Notes under the pieces: model-generated
The model's database searches: none
What the model was told of the DNA's origin: nothing
Seen by the model: only the letters and a program-made list of their open reading frames with translations
Translations under genes and position numbers: made by a program
Part shown: positions 1 to 8,304 of the stretch, one piece after another
Layout of the letters: each line of letters starts with the position of its first letter
Position numbering within the stretch: position 1 is the stretch's first letter
Assembly (NCBI GenBank): GCA_024230295.1
Contig: JAAERN010000039.1
Span: 1-64,000 of the forward strand
Length of the DNA: 64,000 nt
Direction: 5' to 3'
Origin: Planctomycetota bacterium
Lineage (GTDB): Bacteria; Planctomycetota; Phycisphaerae; Phycisphaerales; SM1A02

Positions 1-458
1 GCTGCCGCTCCCAGTAAAAGGCGACCGCGGCGAAGCGGCACGATTCTGGCATCTGCATGCACTTCTTCGCCCGGCCCGATGTGCACAATCCAAGCAGGAC
101 GTTGTTGCTGCGCCAAGTCGCCCTTGACGTCTTCACGAATTCGTATGCCAAACGCGGGTAACCATTTCGCCCGCCGTCGCACGCGGTATCGAATCCGAAT
201 TGGTTGTCCAACTTCTCCCCACTGCGGAATGAAACGCCTCACCTCGAGCCTTCGAATACTGACAAACGACAACACAACACTGACGGCGCCCATCGAAAAA
301 ATGACCGCAAGAAGGATCAGCATCAGATTGCTGCCCTTGAAAACGGCCGTCGGCCCGATCAATCCGATTGCGAGTAGATACGCAACGATGGGTCTGACAC
401 GCAGCGGCTTCGACGCAGACCCTGGGGGAGCGTCACCGAAAGTCGCCTGCACGTTCAT
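1..458 (-). CDS. DUF58-type protein, N-terminal part (runs off the window)
   Basis: Reading the minus strand from an ATG at 458 gives an open frame to the window edge, about 152 residues. A short basic N-terminus is followed by two closely spaced hydrophobic segments (about residues 20-37 and 42-62), then a soluble region with the sequence RRFIPQWGEVGQPIRIRYRV and, further on, a PLRRGRLLLG stretch. Two N-terminal helices followed by a beta-rich region with a P-x-R-R-G-R motif is the usual start of DUF58 proteins, which are often found with MoxR ATPases. The start codon overlaps the scpB stop as ATGA, so it is probably translationally coupled to scpB. The vWA-like part that defines the family lies outside the window, so the family call is provisional. 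Confidence 0.6.
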   Translation of the reverse strand, partial: MNVQATFGDAPPGSASKPLRVRPIVAYLLAIGLIGPTAVFKGSNLMLILLAVIFSMGAVSVVLSFVSIRRLEVRRFIPQWGEVGQPIRIRYRVRRRAKWLPAFGIRIREDVKGDLAQQQRPAWIVHIGPGEEVHADARIVPLRRGRLLLGAA

Positions 459-1129
459 GCGTCGCTCGGCTGCGAGGACTCCTCGATCCGATCGGTGTCC
501 GATGGGTCTTCATCAGCTGCCTTCGCTGCCGCCTTTGGTGGCGACCACGACGGCGAACGATCGAGCCCTTCGACGTCAGGCAGGTCATCAATCCCCCCGA
601 GCCCAAATGCGCGAAGAAAGTCTCGCGTCGTGCCATAGAGCATCGGCCTTCCCAACTCTTCGGCGCGACCAGCAATCCGGACCAGACGGCGTTCAAGCAA
701 ACCGCGAAGCACTTCGCCACAGGCCACACCACGAATCGCCTCGATCTCGGCACGAAGCACTGGTTGCCTGTACGCGATGATGGCGAGTGTTTCCATGGCA
801 GCCTGCGTCAAATGCGACTGCTGCTTTGCCGCGAACAATCGTGCAAGTACTGGGGCGACTTCGGGCAGCGTCATGACCTGCCAGCCGTCAGCAACAGGGA
901 GAATCCGAAACACTCGACCCGTTTGCTCATACAACTCGTTCAAAGTGTCGACGGCGGCCCGAACCTCGTCCTTGGACAGTCCGGTGGCTTCCACAAGCCG
1001 CGCAATCTTGATCGGGCGGTCGGATGTCACCAGAGCCGCCTCGACCCGCGATTCGGCCGGAAGGTGCGACGTCGTCTCGTCAATGCGATTGGCCGTTGTC
1101 TCTGTCGATACTGATTCGCTCACGGACAC
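455..1129 (-). CDS. scpB: segregation and condensation protein B (ScpB)
   Basis: About 224 residues. ScpB is the winged-helix kleisin-associated subunit that, with SMC and ScpA, compacts and segregates the chromosome. The core is typical: an N-terminal winged helix beginning VEAALVTSDRPIKIARL, then the very conserved QAAMETLAIIAYRQPVLRAE block, an IRG..CGEVLRGLLERRLV second wing and a GRP.LYGTT motif. The tail is low complexity and polar. The start is uncertain. In-frame GTG codons at 1129 and 1123 and a TTG at 1144 all lack a clear ribosome-binding site. An inverted repeat (GTGTA-AG-TACAC, 1131-1142) lies directly upstream and could be an operator. It sits between atpC and the DUF58 gene; scpA is not in the window. 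Confidence 0.9.
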   Translation of the reverse strand: MSVSESVSTETTANRIDETTSHLPAESRVEAALVTSDRPIKIARLVEATGLSKDEVRAAVDTLNELYEQTGRVFRILPVADGWQVMTLPEVAPVLARLFAAKQQSHLTQAAMETLAIIAYRQPVLRAEIEAIRGVACGEVLRGLLERRLVRIAGRAEELGRPMLYGTTRDFLRAFGLGGIDDLPDVEGLDRSPSWSPPKAAAKAADEDPSDTDRIEESSQPSDA

Positions 1130-1177
1130 AGTGTAAGTACACAACGCCCGAGGCGAGAAAGATCACGCCAATGCTCT

Positions 1178-1441
1178 TTACTTGGTCGGTTCGGCGTGCT
1201 CGGTCAAGAGCGTCAGCCCGTCACTTCGGACATGAGCAAATCCATCCGTGAGCGTCATCGTGGTCCGATTCCCATCGCCCTCGATGTGAAGTGGCCCCTC
1301 GCCCAGCCGACCCAGCAGCGGCGCCATCCCGGCCATCACGCCGTACTGCCCGTCCCATGCTGGAAACGAGACATAACTGGCGTCACCTTCAAAGGCTGGT
1401 CCTGACGGGGTGATGACGGTGCAACGAAAGGTCGCGGGCAT
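1178..1441 (-). CDS. atpC: F1 ATP synthase epsilon subunit, N-terminal domain only
   Basis: 87 residues from an ATG at 1441, preceded by AGGAG at good spacing. It matches the beta-sandwich domain of F1 epsilon (FRCTVITPSGPAFEGDASYV, then PAWDGQYGVMAGMAPLLGRL), the rotor-stalk subunit of ATP synthase. E. coli epsilon has about 139 residues; this one ends after the sandwich and lacks the C-terminal helical hairpin that acts as a ratchet-like inhibitor. No other atp gene is in the window, and the upstream neighbour (ahcY) is on the other strand, so it stands apart from atpD. A longer frame back to 1492 exists but has no initiation signal. Confidence 0.85.
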   Translation of the reverse strand: MPATFRCTVITPSGPAFEGDASYVSFPAWDGQYGVMAGMAPLLGRLGEGPLHIEGDGNRTTMTLTDGFAHVRSDGLTLLTEHAEPTK

Positions 1442-1508
1442 GAGATACTCCTGCTGAATCAAGCCGCGGAGTGTACCAGTTCCGGCTCCCATTATCTGGC
1501 CTCCAACC

Positions 1509-1538
1509 TTGACGTTTACCGCAGAAAGCCCGTATTAT
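1509..1538 (+). promoter_or_regulatory. sigma-70 promoter for ahcY
   Basis: TTGACG (1509-1514), an 18-base spacer, then TATTAT (1533-1538). Transcription would begin near 1545, about 40 bases before the ahcY start codon. The match to both hexamers is strong and the position fits a dedicated promoter in the divergent atpC/ahcY gap. Confidence 0.7.
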
Positions 1539-1544
1539 CCCTTC

Positions 1545-1560
1545 ATCCGGATATACGGAT
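1545..1560. promoter_or_regulatory. inverted repeat at the predicted ahcY transcription start
   Basis: ATCCG-GATATA-CGGAT, a perfect 5-base inverted repeat with a 6-base centre lying exactly over the predicted +1. A protein bound here would block initiation. SAH-responsive ArsR-type repressors (SahR) are known at ahcY genes in some Proteobacteria, but no regulator gene is visible nearby. The same bases could form a 5' UTR hairpin. Confidence 0.45.
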
Positions 1561-1583
1561 TCATTCATCAGGAGCCCCACCGA

Positions 1584-3080
1584 ATGACAGCTACCGCCGC
1601 CTCGACCTTCATGGACACTGGACTCCCACTCCTTTCGGACCTGCCCTTCAAGGTGCGGGATCTCTCCCCCGAGACGGTCGCCTATGGCCGCAAGGAAATT
1701 GAACTCGCCGAGCATGAAATGCCTGGCCTGATGAGCCTCCGCGCTCAGTACGGACAGAGCAAGCCGCTCACCGGCGCTCGAATCATGGGCTCGCTGCACA
1801 TGACAGTGCAGACCGCTGTCCTGATCGAGACGCTGACCGAGTTGGGCGCCGAAGTCCGCTGGGCCAGTTGCAACATTTTCTCAACTCAGGACCACGCCGC
1901 AGCTGCCGTCGCCGTTGGACCGAACGGAACCGCTGAGAACCCACAAGGGGTCCCGGTCTTTGCTTGGAAAGGTGAAACGCTTCCGGAATACTGGTGGTGC
2001 ACACTTCAGGCGTTCAACTGGGGAGATGATCGGCTGGCCAACCTCATTCTCGATGACGGTGGCGACGCCACAATGCTCGTCCACAAGGGCGCCGAGTTTG
2101 CCGCTGCAGGCGGCGTCCCGGACCCCTCGACCGGGGAGTCCGAAGAATTCCACGTCTTCCTGACGCTTCTGACGGATATGGCTGCCACGCATGCTGACTT
2201 CTGGCCTCCAGTTGCCGCCGCGCTTCGCGGCGTGACCGAAGAGACCACGACCGGCGTGCACCGTCTGTACCAGATGGCCGAAGCCGGAACACTCATGTTC
2301 CCCGCCATCAACGTGAACGATGCCGTTACGAAGAGTAAGTTCGACAACCTCTACGGCTGCAGGCACTCTTGCGTAGATGGCATCATGCGGGCGACTGACG
2401 TCATGCTCGCCGGCAAGACTGCCATCGTGTGCGGCTACGGAGACGTCGGCAAAGGTTGCTCCCAGAGCCTCCGCTCACAAGGCTGCCGCGTGCTCGTGAC
2501 CGAGGTCGACCCGATCTGCGCGTTGCAGGCCTGCATGGAGGGCTATGAAGTCGTGCGGCTCGACGATGCCGTCGGTGATGCCGATATCTTCGTCACGACC
2601 ACCGGCAATTACAACATCATCCGAGCCGATCACATGGCGAAGATGAAGCACAACGCGATCGTCGGCAATATCGGCCACTTTGACAACGAAATCGATATGG
2701 CGGGCCTGGAAGCCACGCCCGGCATTGAGAAGATTCGGGTCAAGGACCAGTTGCACGAGTGGAAGTTCGCTGATGGGCACTCGATCCTGATCCTCGCCGA
2801 GGGCCGCCTTCTCAATTTGGGCTGCGCCACCGGACACCCATCCTTCGTGATGAGTAACTCCTTCACCAACCAGGTTCTCGCCCAGATGGAACTCCACGCC
2901 AACGCCGACGCCTACGAAAAGACGTCTGTGACAACCCTCCCAAAGAAGCTGGATGAGATGGTGGCCCGCCTCCACCTCGACCAGCTCGGGGCCAAACTCA
3001 CCGAGTTGACGAAGGAGCAAGCTGATTACATCAGCGTGCCCGTCGAGGGTCCCTACAAGCCGGACCATTACCGGTATTGA
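1584..3080 (+). CDS. ahcY: adenosylhomocysteinase (SAH hydrolase)
   Basis: 498 residues. It hydrolyses S-adenosylhomocysteine to adenosine and homocysteine with tightly bound NAD, removing the product inhibitor of methyltransferases. Visible family blocks are [45 protein letters not shown], the NAD-binding [18 protein letters not shown] (about residue 276), the [12 protein letters not shown] block and the C-terminal [10 protein letters not shown]. The length matches the longer bacterial type with the roughly 40-residue insertion. The ATG at 1584 is chosen because AGGAG lies 9 bases upstream; an upstream ATG at 1509 lies inside the promoter. The gene has its own promoter and inverted repeat and is followed by a palindromic element. 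Confidence 0.97.
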   Translation: MTATAASTFMDTGLPLLSDLPFKVRDLSPETVAYGRKEIELAEHEMPGLMSLRAQYGQSKPLTGARIMGSLHMTVQTAVLIETLTELGAEVRWASCNIFSTQDHAAAAVAVGPNGTAENPQGVPVFAWKGETLPEYWWCTLQAFNWGDDRLANLILDDGGDATMLVHKGAEFAAAGGVPDPSTGESEEFHVFLTLLTDMAATHADFWPPVAAALRGVTEETTTGVHRLYQMAEAGTLMFPAINVNDAVTKSKFDNLYGCRHSCVDGIMRATDVMLAGKTAIVCGYGDVGKGCSQSLRSQGCRVLVTEVDPICALQACMEGYEVVRLDDAVGDADIFVTTTGNYNIIRADHMAKMKHNAIVGNIGHFDNEIDMAGLEATPGIEKIRVKDQLHEWKFADGHSILILAEGRLLNLGCATGHPSFVMSNSFTNQVLAQMELHANADAYEKTSVTTLPKKLDEMVARLHLDQLGAKLTELTKEQADYISVPVEGPYKPDHYRY

Positions 3081-3090
3081 GCGAATACGT

Positions 3091-3121
3091 GGGGTCAGGT
3101 ACCGCCTCGGTACCTGACCCC
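3091..3121. repeat. palindromic element copy 1 (possible terminator)
   Basis: A perfect 13-base stem, GGGGTCAGGTACC (3091-3103) and its complement (3109-3121), around the loop GCCTC. It begins 10 bases after the ahcY stop and ends 22 bases before purF. Related copies lie at 8254-8285 and 33008-33040. The copy at 8254 shares the CGCCTCGGTACC core including the loop, which points to common descent as well as a terminator-like fold. There is no clear T-run. Confidence 0.75.
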
Positions 3122-3143
3122 ATTCTCTTCTATCATCCGCAAT

Positions 3144-5048
3144 ATGAGCGATCCGATCGGCCACGAATGTGGCCTCGCCTTCGTCCGTCTTAAAAAGCCA
3201 ATCGCTTGGTATGCGCAACACAAAGATGATCCGGCATGGGGCCTGCGCCGGCTGCATCTGCTCATGCAGAAACAGCGAAATCGTGGGCAGGACGGCGCCG
3301 GGCTCGCAGTCGTCAAGTTCGACATGCCACCGGGAGAAGCCTTCCTGAGAAGGCTGCGATCTGATCGAGAGAACGCCATCGAGCGGGTCTTCGAAGCCGC
3401 CACGGCTGACTTCGACAACCTCCAAAGCGACATGGACGACTTGGAAATCCGGCTCGCGGCAGACTTTGTCGGTGATGCCTATATCGGGCATCTTCGATAC
3501 GGAACTCACTCGGGAAACAGTGTTGCGCACACCCATCCGCTGCTGCGAAAGGACAACACGGCCAGCAAGAATCTCGCAGTCGCGGGAAACTTCAACATGA
3601 CCAACTCAAGCGAACTGTTCGACCGACTCGTCGACTACGGGCTCAACCCGGTGGGCGACTCGGATACACAGGTCGTGCTTGAACGGATTGGATACTGCTT
3701 GGACCTTGAACACCGCCACCTCCGTTCGACCATGGGACCAGGATCCTTTGTCGGACTTGAGGGCATTGAACTTGCGCAGACGATTTCCCGGGAACTCGAC
3801 ATCGCCCGAGTCCTGAACAGAGCCGCTGAAGACTGGGACGGTGGGTGGCTGTTTGCCGGGCTACTCGGCAATGGGGACTCGTTTGTGTTTCGCGATCCAA
3901 GCGGCATTCGCCCAGGATTCTGGTACGAAGACGATGACGTGGTGGCTGCCGCATCCGAGCGAGCCCCGCTGGCAAGCATCTTCCATGCGGCTCCTGAGCG
4001 AGTTGCCGCCATCGAACCTGGACACGCCCTGATCGTCAGGAGAGATGGCACCACATGGACCGAACGATGTGCTGCCGAGCGACCAGTCCGACAATGCACA
4101 TTCGAACGCATCTACTTCAGCCGCGGCAATGATCCGGAGATCTACGAAGAACGTAAGGAACTCGGCAGAAGGCTGGCGAAGCCACTTCTGGATCTCGTTG
4201 ATTGGGATGTCGCCCGATCCGTGTACAGCTTCGTCCCAAATACGGCGGAGACAGCCTACTACGGACTCGTGGAAGAAACACAACGACTTGTGCGAGCGCG
4301 GCAAGCAGATACGCTCTGGGAGAAGATTCAGTCGGGCAGCATCACTCGTGAACAGTTGGAGCATGCCTCCGCGCCGCTGGTGAGAGCAGAAAAGGTCGCC
4401 CACAAGGATCAGCGGCTGCGGACTTTCATTGCGCAGGACCGAGCCCGGCTCGACTTGATCGCTCATGTCTATGACATCACGCACGATATTGTCGGCCCCA
4501 AGGACTCACTCATCGTGCTCGATGACTCGATCGTCCGAGGCACCACGCTGCGAGAGTCAATCGTGACCATCCTTTCCCGCCTCAATCCGAAGCGGATCGT
4601 GATCGCCAGTTCTGCCCCCCCGATCATGTACCCGGACTGTTATGGCATCGACATGAGCCAGCTCGATCGCTTTGTTGCCTTCCAAGCCGCGGTGAGCCTC
4701 GTCACTGAGCGGGGGAATACAGCCCTCCTTGACGAAATTGAGGAGGCATGCCGAGCAGATCAGGACCTGCCTCCCTACCGCATGACCAACCATGTTCGGC
4801 GGCTCTACGAGCAGTGCACGCCCAGCGAACTGGCCGATCGCATCGCTGCGTTGGTTCGACCCACGAACCTCCCCTGGAAAGGGAGCCTGGAGGTCGTGTA
4901 TCAGTCCGTGGAAGACCTCCGAGGAGCCATGCCGGAGCACACTGGCGATTGGTACTTCACCGGTGAATACCCGACTCCAGGAGGCTTCAAGGTACTGAAC
5001 CAGGCCTATTTAAACTGGCGTGAGGGATCTTCCGCCCGAGCCTACTGA
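3144..5048 (+). CDS. purF: amidophosphoribosyltransferase, long PurF type
   Basis: 634 residues. It catalyses the first committed step of purine synthesis, transferring glutamine-derived ammonia to PRPP. The N-terminal class II glutaminase domain has its nucleophile at Cys9 in HECGLAF, so an 8-residue propeptide must be removed; NRGQDGAG follows near residue 50. The C-terminal half has the PRPP loop LIVLDDSIVRGTTLRES (about residues 453-469). E. coli PurF has about 505 residues. The extra length and the opening MSDPIGHECG...RGQDGAGLA resemble the roughly 630-residue form I know from Bacteroidetes more than the classical enzyme. The gene is monocistronic or co-transcribed with rpsD; purB is 55 kb away. 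Confidence 0.92.
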   Translation: MSDPIGHECGLAFVRLKKPIAWYAQHKDDPAWGLRRLHLLMQKQRNRGQDGAGLAVVKFDMPPGEAFLRRLRSDRENAIERVFEAATADFDNLQSDMDDLEIRLAADFVGDAYIGHLRYGTHSGNSVAHTHPLLRKDNTASKNLAVAGNFNMTNSSELFDRLVDYGLNPVGDSDTQVVLERIGYCLDLEHRHLRSTMGPGSFVGLEGIELAQTISRELDIARVLNRAAEDWDGGWLFAGLLGNGDSFVFRDPSGIRPGFWYEDDDVVAAASERAPLASIFHAAPERVAAIEPGHALIVRRDGTTWTERCAAERPVRQCTFERIYFSRGNDPEIYEERKELGRRLAKPLLDLVDWDVARSVYSFVPNTAETAYYGLVEETQRLVRARQADTLWEKIQSGSITREQLEHASAPLVRAEKVAHKDQRLRTFIAQDRARLDLIAHVYDITHDIVGPKDSLIVLDDSIVRGTTLRESIVTILSRLNPKRIVIASSAPPIMYPDCYGIDMSQLDRFVAFQAAVSLVTERGNTALLDEIEEACRADQDLPPYRMTNHVRRLYEQCTPSELADRIAALVRPTNLPWKGSLEVVYQSVEDLRGAMPEHTGDWYFTGEYPTPGGFKVLNQAYLNWREGSSARAY

Positions 5049-5172
5049 GCCCCCCTCCCAAAGGCCCCAAAAGGGGACATCGCTTGACTTGGAGGGGCGT
5101 TCGTGGTCCACTACGCGACTTGATTCAACCACGCTCGGTCCCAGGCCGAGCCCTCCCGGAGACTGCTCGCAT

Positions 5173-5772
5173 ATGGCTCGTTACATCGGTCCCAAGGTCA
5201 AACTATCTCGCCGCGTCGGTGTCCCGATTGCGGACATCCCGAAGCACACCGCTCGGCGGCAACTGAATGCCCCCGGTATGCACGGCTATCGGAATCGTCG
5301 TCCCAAGGACTACGGCATCCGTCTGACCGAAAAGCAGAAGCTCCGCTATCACTACAGCATCATGGAGAAGCAGTTCCGCCGCTATGTGGTGGAGGCCACC
5401 CGTCGTAAGGGCAACACTGGCGATGTGCTGCTGCAACTCCTGGAAGCACGTCTTGACAACGTCGTCCGCCGCTGCGGTTTCGTGCGAACAATCTGGGCTG
5501 CCAGACAGATGGTGGTACACGGCCACGTGCTGGTCAATGGCAAGCGCGCCGACCGTCCCAGCATCGCTGTCAAGCCTGGTGATGTAATCACGTTCAAGGA
5601 TCGAATCCACAAGGTCGTTCGTGAGAACATGGAATCACTCGCTGGGCATCTCGTCCCCGAGTGGGTCTCGGTGAATCCGGCCGACCTGACCGCCACCATT
5701 TCTGGTGCGGCCACGCCGGATCGAATCCCTTTCGAAGTCAACACGAATCTCATCGTCGAGTTCTACCGCTGA
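5173..5772 (+). CDS. rpsD: 30S ribosomal protein S4
   Basis: 199 residues, primary 16S rRNA binder that starts 30S assembly. It begins MARYIGPKVKLSRRVGVPI and contains the S4 RNA-binding fold (LEARLDNVVRRCGF..T..AARQMVVHGHVLVNG) and the usual C-terminus NTNLIVEFYR. The ATG at 5173 is preceded by GGAG; the open frame extends upstream to 5020 but without homology. In most bacteria rpsD lies between rpsK and rpoA. Here it stands alone next to purF, about 29 kb from that operon. The 124-base upstream gap contains a TTGACT at 5084 but no convincing -10. Confidence 0.97.
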   Translation: MARYIGPKVKLSRRVGVPIADIPKHTARRQLNAPGMHGYRNRRPKDYGIRLTEKQKLRYHYSIMEKQFRRYVVEATRRKGNTGDVLLQLLEARLDNVVRRCGFVRTIWAARQMVVHGHVLVNGKRADRPSIAVKPGDVITFKDRIHKVVRENMESLAGHLVPEWVSVNPADLTATISGAATPDRIPFEVNTNLIVEFYR

Positions 5773-5875
5773 GTTCAATTCGTCCCGCCGGTCGCCGGGC
5801 ATGACGCTGATCGGCCTCGACCCGGTCGGTGGGACACAGCCTGCGCCATCCGGTGCATGAGCGAGAGTCCACCGC

Positions 5876-7786
5876 ATGAATCGTCTGCTCCGCAAGTACA
5901 ACCGCATCCTTCTGGCCGTCTTCGGCGTCGGACTGATGATCGTCTTCCTCATGCCTCAACTGCCGGACCTCGTGGCGCAGGTCGGGGGGCGCGGCTCGCA
6001 AATTGCGACCATGGGCAAAGATGGCACGCCTGTCACACGCGAAGATTGGCGACTGGTCACGCAACAGATTCAGGTATTGCAGCGGCTCGAAGGCTTTCTC
6101 TCGCCTCTGCCGATCATCGGCTCCATCGGCGACGACCCCGAACGGTACTACTTGCTCATCCACGAAGCTGCACAGGCCGGCATGATCGGTGGCGACGCTT
6201 CCGCAGCAATCGACCCTGACGGCATCCTGCAACTCGCCCAGCAAACAGGCCTGCCCCCCGCTTCGATTCGACAGACGCTTATTAACTACTCAGGCATCAG
6301 ACGATATTTGAGCATGGTCGCAACGGCCGGCCGGGTATCTGATCGACGACTTCGACTCGGCGCCCGCCGTATGCTCGATGGCGTTGATGCGAAGTATGCA
6401 GTTGTTCCAGCAACCACTGACGGTGCTGCCACCCCGACCGAAACCGACATGCAGGCTCACTTCGAGAAGTGGGCCGACGTCAACCCAGGCGAAGGCGATC
6501 ATGGCTTTGGATACCGCCTGCCTGATCGAGCCTCCATCGAATGGCTTGAGATCCCGACCAAGTCGGTCGAGGCCGCCGTACAAGCTGGCATCGACGCCGA
6601 AGATCTGGAACTTCGCAAGTACTGGCGCCTTAACGAGGCGAGATTCGAGGACGTTGATGCCTCCGCCGGTATCCCCGATGACGTGCGAAATGCCTTTGTT
6701 GTGGAGCAGGTAGCCAAGCAGATGCCGACCATTGCCCGAGCTGCTGGCGATGCACTTCGGACCCCCCGCCGTGGCTTCACAACGACAGAGAATTTCATCG
6801 TACTGCCAGACGATTGGGCGACCAAACAACTCTCGATGGAGTCGCTTCGAACCAAGCTCGCGGATCGATTTCAATTGCCTCTCGATGGTGAGGACGCCGT
6901 TCCTGCAACGGGCCGAACCGATGATATTGTCGACATGACCGAGATCGGAAAGCTCCCTCGTATTGCCTCTTCTGGCACGGATCGATACGGCGCTGCATCG
7001 ACCGGAAGCCGCACCCGCCAGCTCTCGAACCTCGTCGCCAAAGCCAAGGAATTTGGCGGCACTGGTGAAGTTCCTGTGCAGGTCGGTGTCGCCGGTCCAG
7101 TCCTTGAGGATCCACAAGGCAACCTATGGATTTTCCGCATCACACAAGCCGATGCAGCAAGACCTCCGGCCAACGTTGATGAGGTTCGCGGTCAGATCAC
7201 CGAAGACCTGCAACGGCTCGCACAGTGGGAAGTACTCCGAAGCGAACTCGATGCGATAACGGAGCAAGCTCACTCTCAGGGACTTGCCGCGACCGCCACT
7301 GCCCGGGGCACCGATGTTCTGGGGCCGCGAGCGTTCCAGCGAAACCTGCACCCAAGCGTTCCACGGCCTCCCACCGTTCCCGGACTCGGAACCGATCAAG
7401 GTGTGATCGATGCACTCGTGGATCACTCCATCAAACTCGGTACGGAGCCAATCAAGGGAACCGACGCAAGTGAACGAACACTCGTCCTGCCGTCGGAGCA
7501 GAACATGGCTGTTGTCATCGCCGAGATTCAGCGGCGAACGCCCCTCTCCGAGGATCAGTACGACCGCTTCCTTGAGCAGGGTGCCATTCTCAGCAGGATC
7601 CTGACAGACGAGTTCGGCGGCCAAAGTTCCTCCACGCTCTCAACTGCGTTCAGCGCCGAAGCCCTCTGTGGCCGCCACGACTTCCAACGCAGCGGCGAGG
7701 ATAAGGATGAGACCTCAGACTCACCAGCAGTCGCCAGCCCAGAAGACGCCGCCGCATCCAGCGACACAGCTGCCGCCACTCAGTAG
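5876..7786 (+). CDS. membrane-anchored PpiD/SurA-like chaperone
   Basis: 636 residues. A basic N-terminus (MNRLLRKYNRIL) is followed by one transmembrane segment (about residues 11-31) and a large export-side domain. The arrangement resembles PpiD and SurA-type periplasmic folding factors: a single anchor, an alpha-helical N-terminal chaperone region (about 45-200), a central acidic helical region, and a later block GPVLEDPQGNLWIFRITQAD followed by a VDEVRGQITEDLQRL helix, which is how the end of a parvulin unit and its following helix look in PpiD. I cannot see a complete parvulin active site, so peptidyl-prolyl isomerase activity is unproven. The C-terminus is Ala/Ser/Asp-rich. It lies about 100 bases after rpsD. 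Confidence 0.6.
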   Translation: MNRLLRKYNRILLAVFGVGLMIVFLMPQLPDLVAQVGGRGSQIATMGKDGTPVTREDWRLVTQQIQVLQRLEGFLSPLPIIGSIGDDPERYYLLIHEAAQAGMIGGDASAAIDPDGILQLAQQTGLPPASIRQTLINYSGIRRYLSMVATAGRVSDRRLRLGARRMLDGVDAKYAVVPATTDGAATPTETDMQAHFEKWADVNPGEGDHGFGYRLPDRASIEWLEIPTKSVEAAVQAGIDAEDLELRKYWRLNEARFEDVDASAGIPDDVRNAFVVEQVAKQMPTIARAAGDALRTPRRGFTTTENFIVLPDDWATKQLSMESLRTKLADRFQLPLDGEDAVPATGRTDDIVDMTEIGKLPRIASSGTDRYGAASTGSRTRQLSNLVAKAKEFGGTGEVPVQVGVAGPVLEDPQGNLWIFRITQADAARPPANVDEVRGQITEDLQRLAQWEVLRSELDAITEQAHSQGLAATATARGTDVLGPRAFQRNLHPSVPRPPTVPGLGTDQGVIDALVDHSIKLGTEPIKGTDASERTLVLPSEQNMAVVIAEIQRRTPLSEDQYDRFLEQGAILSRILTDEFGGQSSSTLSTAFSAEALCGRHDFQRSGEDKDETSDSPAVASPEDAAASSDTAAATQ

Positions 7787-7878
7787 GCGGTTGACTGAGT
7801 CAAAGCAAAGGGACCAGTAAAGCGGTCTCTTTGGCGAACTTTCGGCTTACACCCCTTAGAAGGACTTGGAGACACCCG

Positions 7879-8247
7879 ATGGCCGCGACACCGGAACCAC
7901 TTCCGAGCGTTTCGTTCGAACAATTCACCAACTTGGATCTCCGGGTCGCCACGATCACGAGTGCCGAGTTACACCCGAATGCGGATCGCCTGTTGAAAAT
8001 CCAACTCGATGACGGCACGCCCGAGGGCCGTCAAGTGTGCGCCGGAATCAAGGCTTGGTACGACCCCGCCGATCTCGTCGGCACGCAGGTCGTCATCGTC
8101 GCCAACCTCGAAGCGAGGACGATTCGCGGCGAAACGAGTCAAGGCATGATCATGGCAGCATCCGCCTTAGGCGAAGATGGCGACAAAGAGTCGGTATGCG
8201 TACTCCGCGTGGACAAGCCCGTGCCGCCTGGAAGCAAGGTCAGCTAA
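7879..8247 (+). CDS. Trbp111/CsaA-like tRNA-binding domain protein
   Basis: 122 residues forming one OB-fold of the type found in Trbp111, CsaA and the C-terminus of methionyl-tRNA synthetase. Family signs are FEQFTNLDLRVATITSAELH, HPNADRLLKIQLDDG, a conserved VCAGIKAWY and the NLEARTIRGETSQGMIMAA block. Free-standing versions bind tRNA non-specifically or act as chaperones. The ATG at 7879 follows GGAG at 7867; the frame is open further upstream to 7831 but without homology. It is the last gene of the plus-strand run and converges on ileS across palindromic element copy 2. Confidence 0.85.
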   Translation: MAATPEPLPSVSFEQFTNLDLRVATITSAELHPNADRLLKIQLDDGTPEGRQVCAGIKAWYDPADLVGTQVVIVANLEARTIRGETSQGMIMAASALGEDGDKESVCVLRVDKPVPPGSKVS

Positions 8248-8253
8248 AGAAGA

Positions 8254-8285
8254 AGGATCAGGTATCGCCTCGGTACCCGCCCCTG
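8254..8285. repeat. palindromic element copy 2 (degenerate)
   Basis: This 32-base stretch aligns without gaps to the element at 3091-3121. It keeps TCAGGTA, the CGCCTCGGTACC core with the loop, and the CCCC end, with about five changes that weaken the stem. It lies in the convergent gap between the tRNA-binding protein gene and ileS. Conservation of the loop argues for common origin. Confidence 0.6.
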
Positions 8286-8304
8286 TTCTCTGCCCTACCG
8301 TTTT

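Noticed and set aside
2475-3536. Long open frame on the minus strand (353 codons) across ahcY and purF
   Set aside because: It is antisense to two certain genes and has no recognisable domain; expected in high-GC sequence.
5020-5172. N-terminal extension of S4
   Set aside because: The frame is open, but S4 proteins begin MARY and a GGAG lies before the ATG at 5173.
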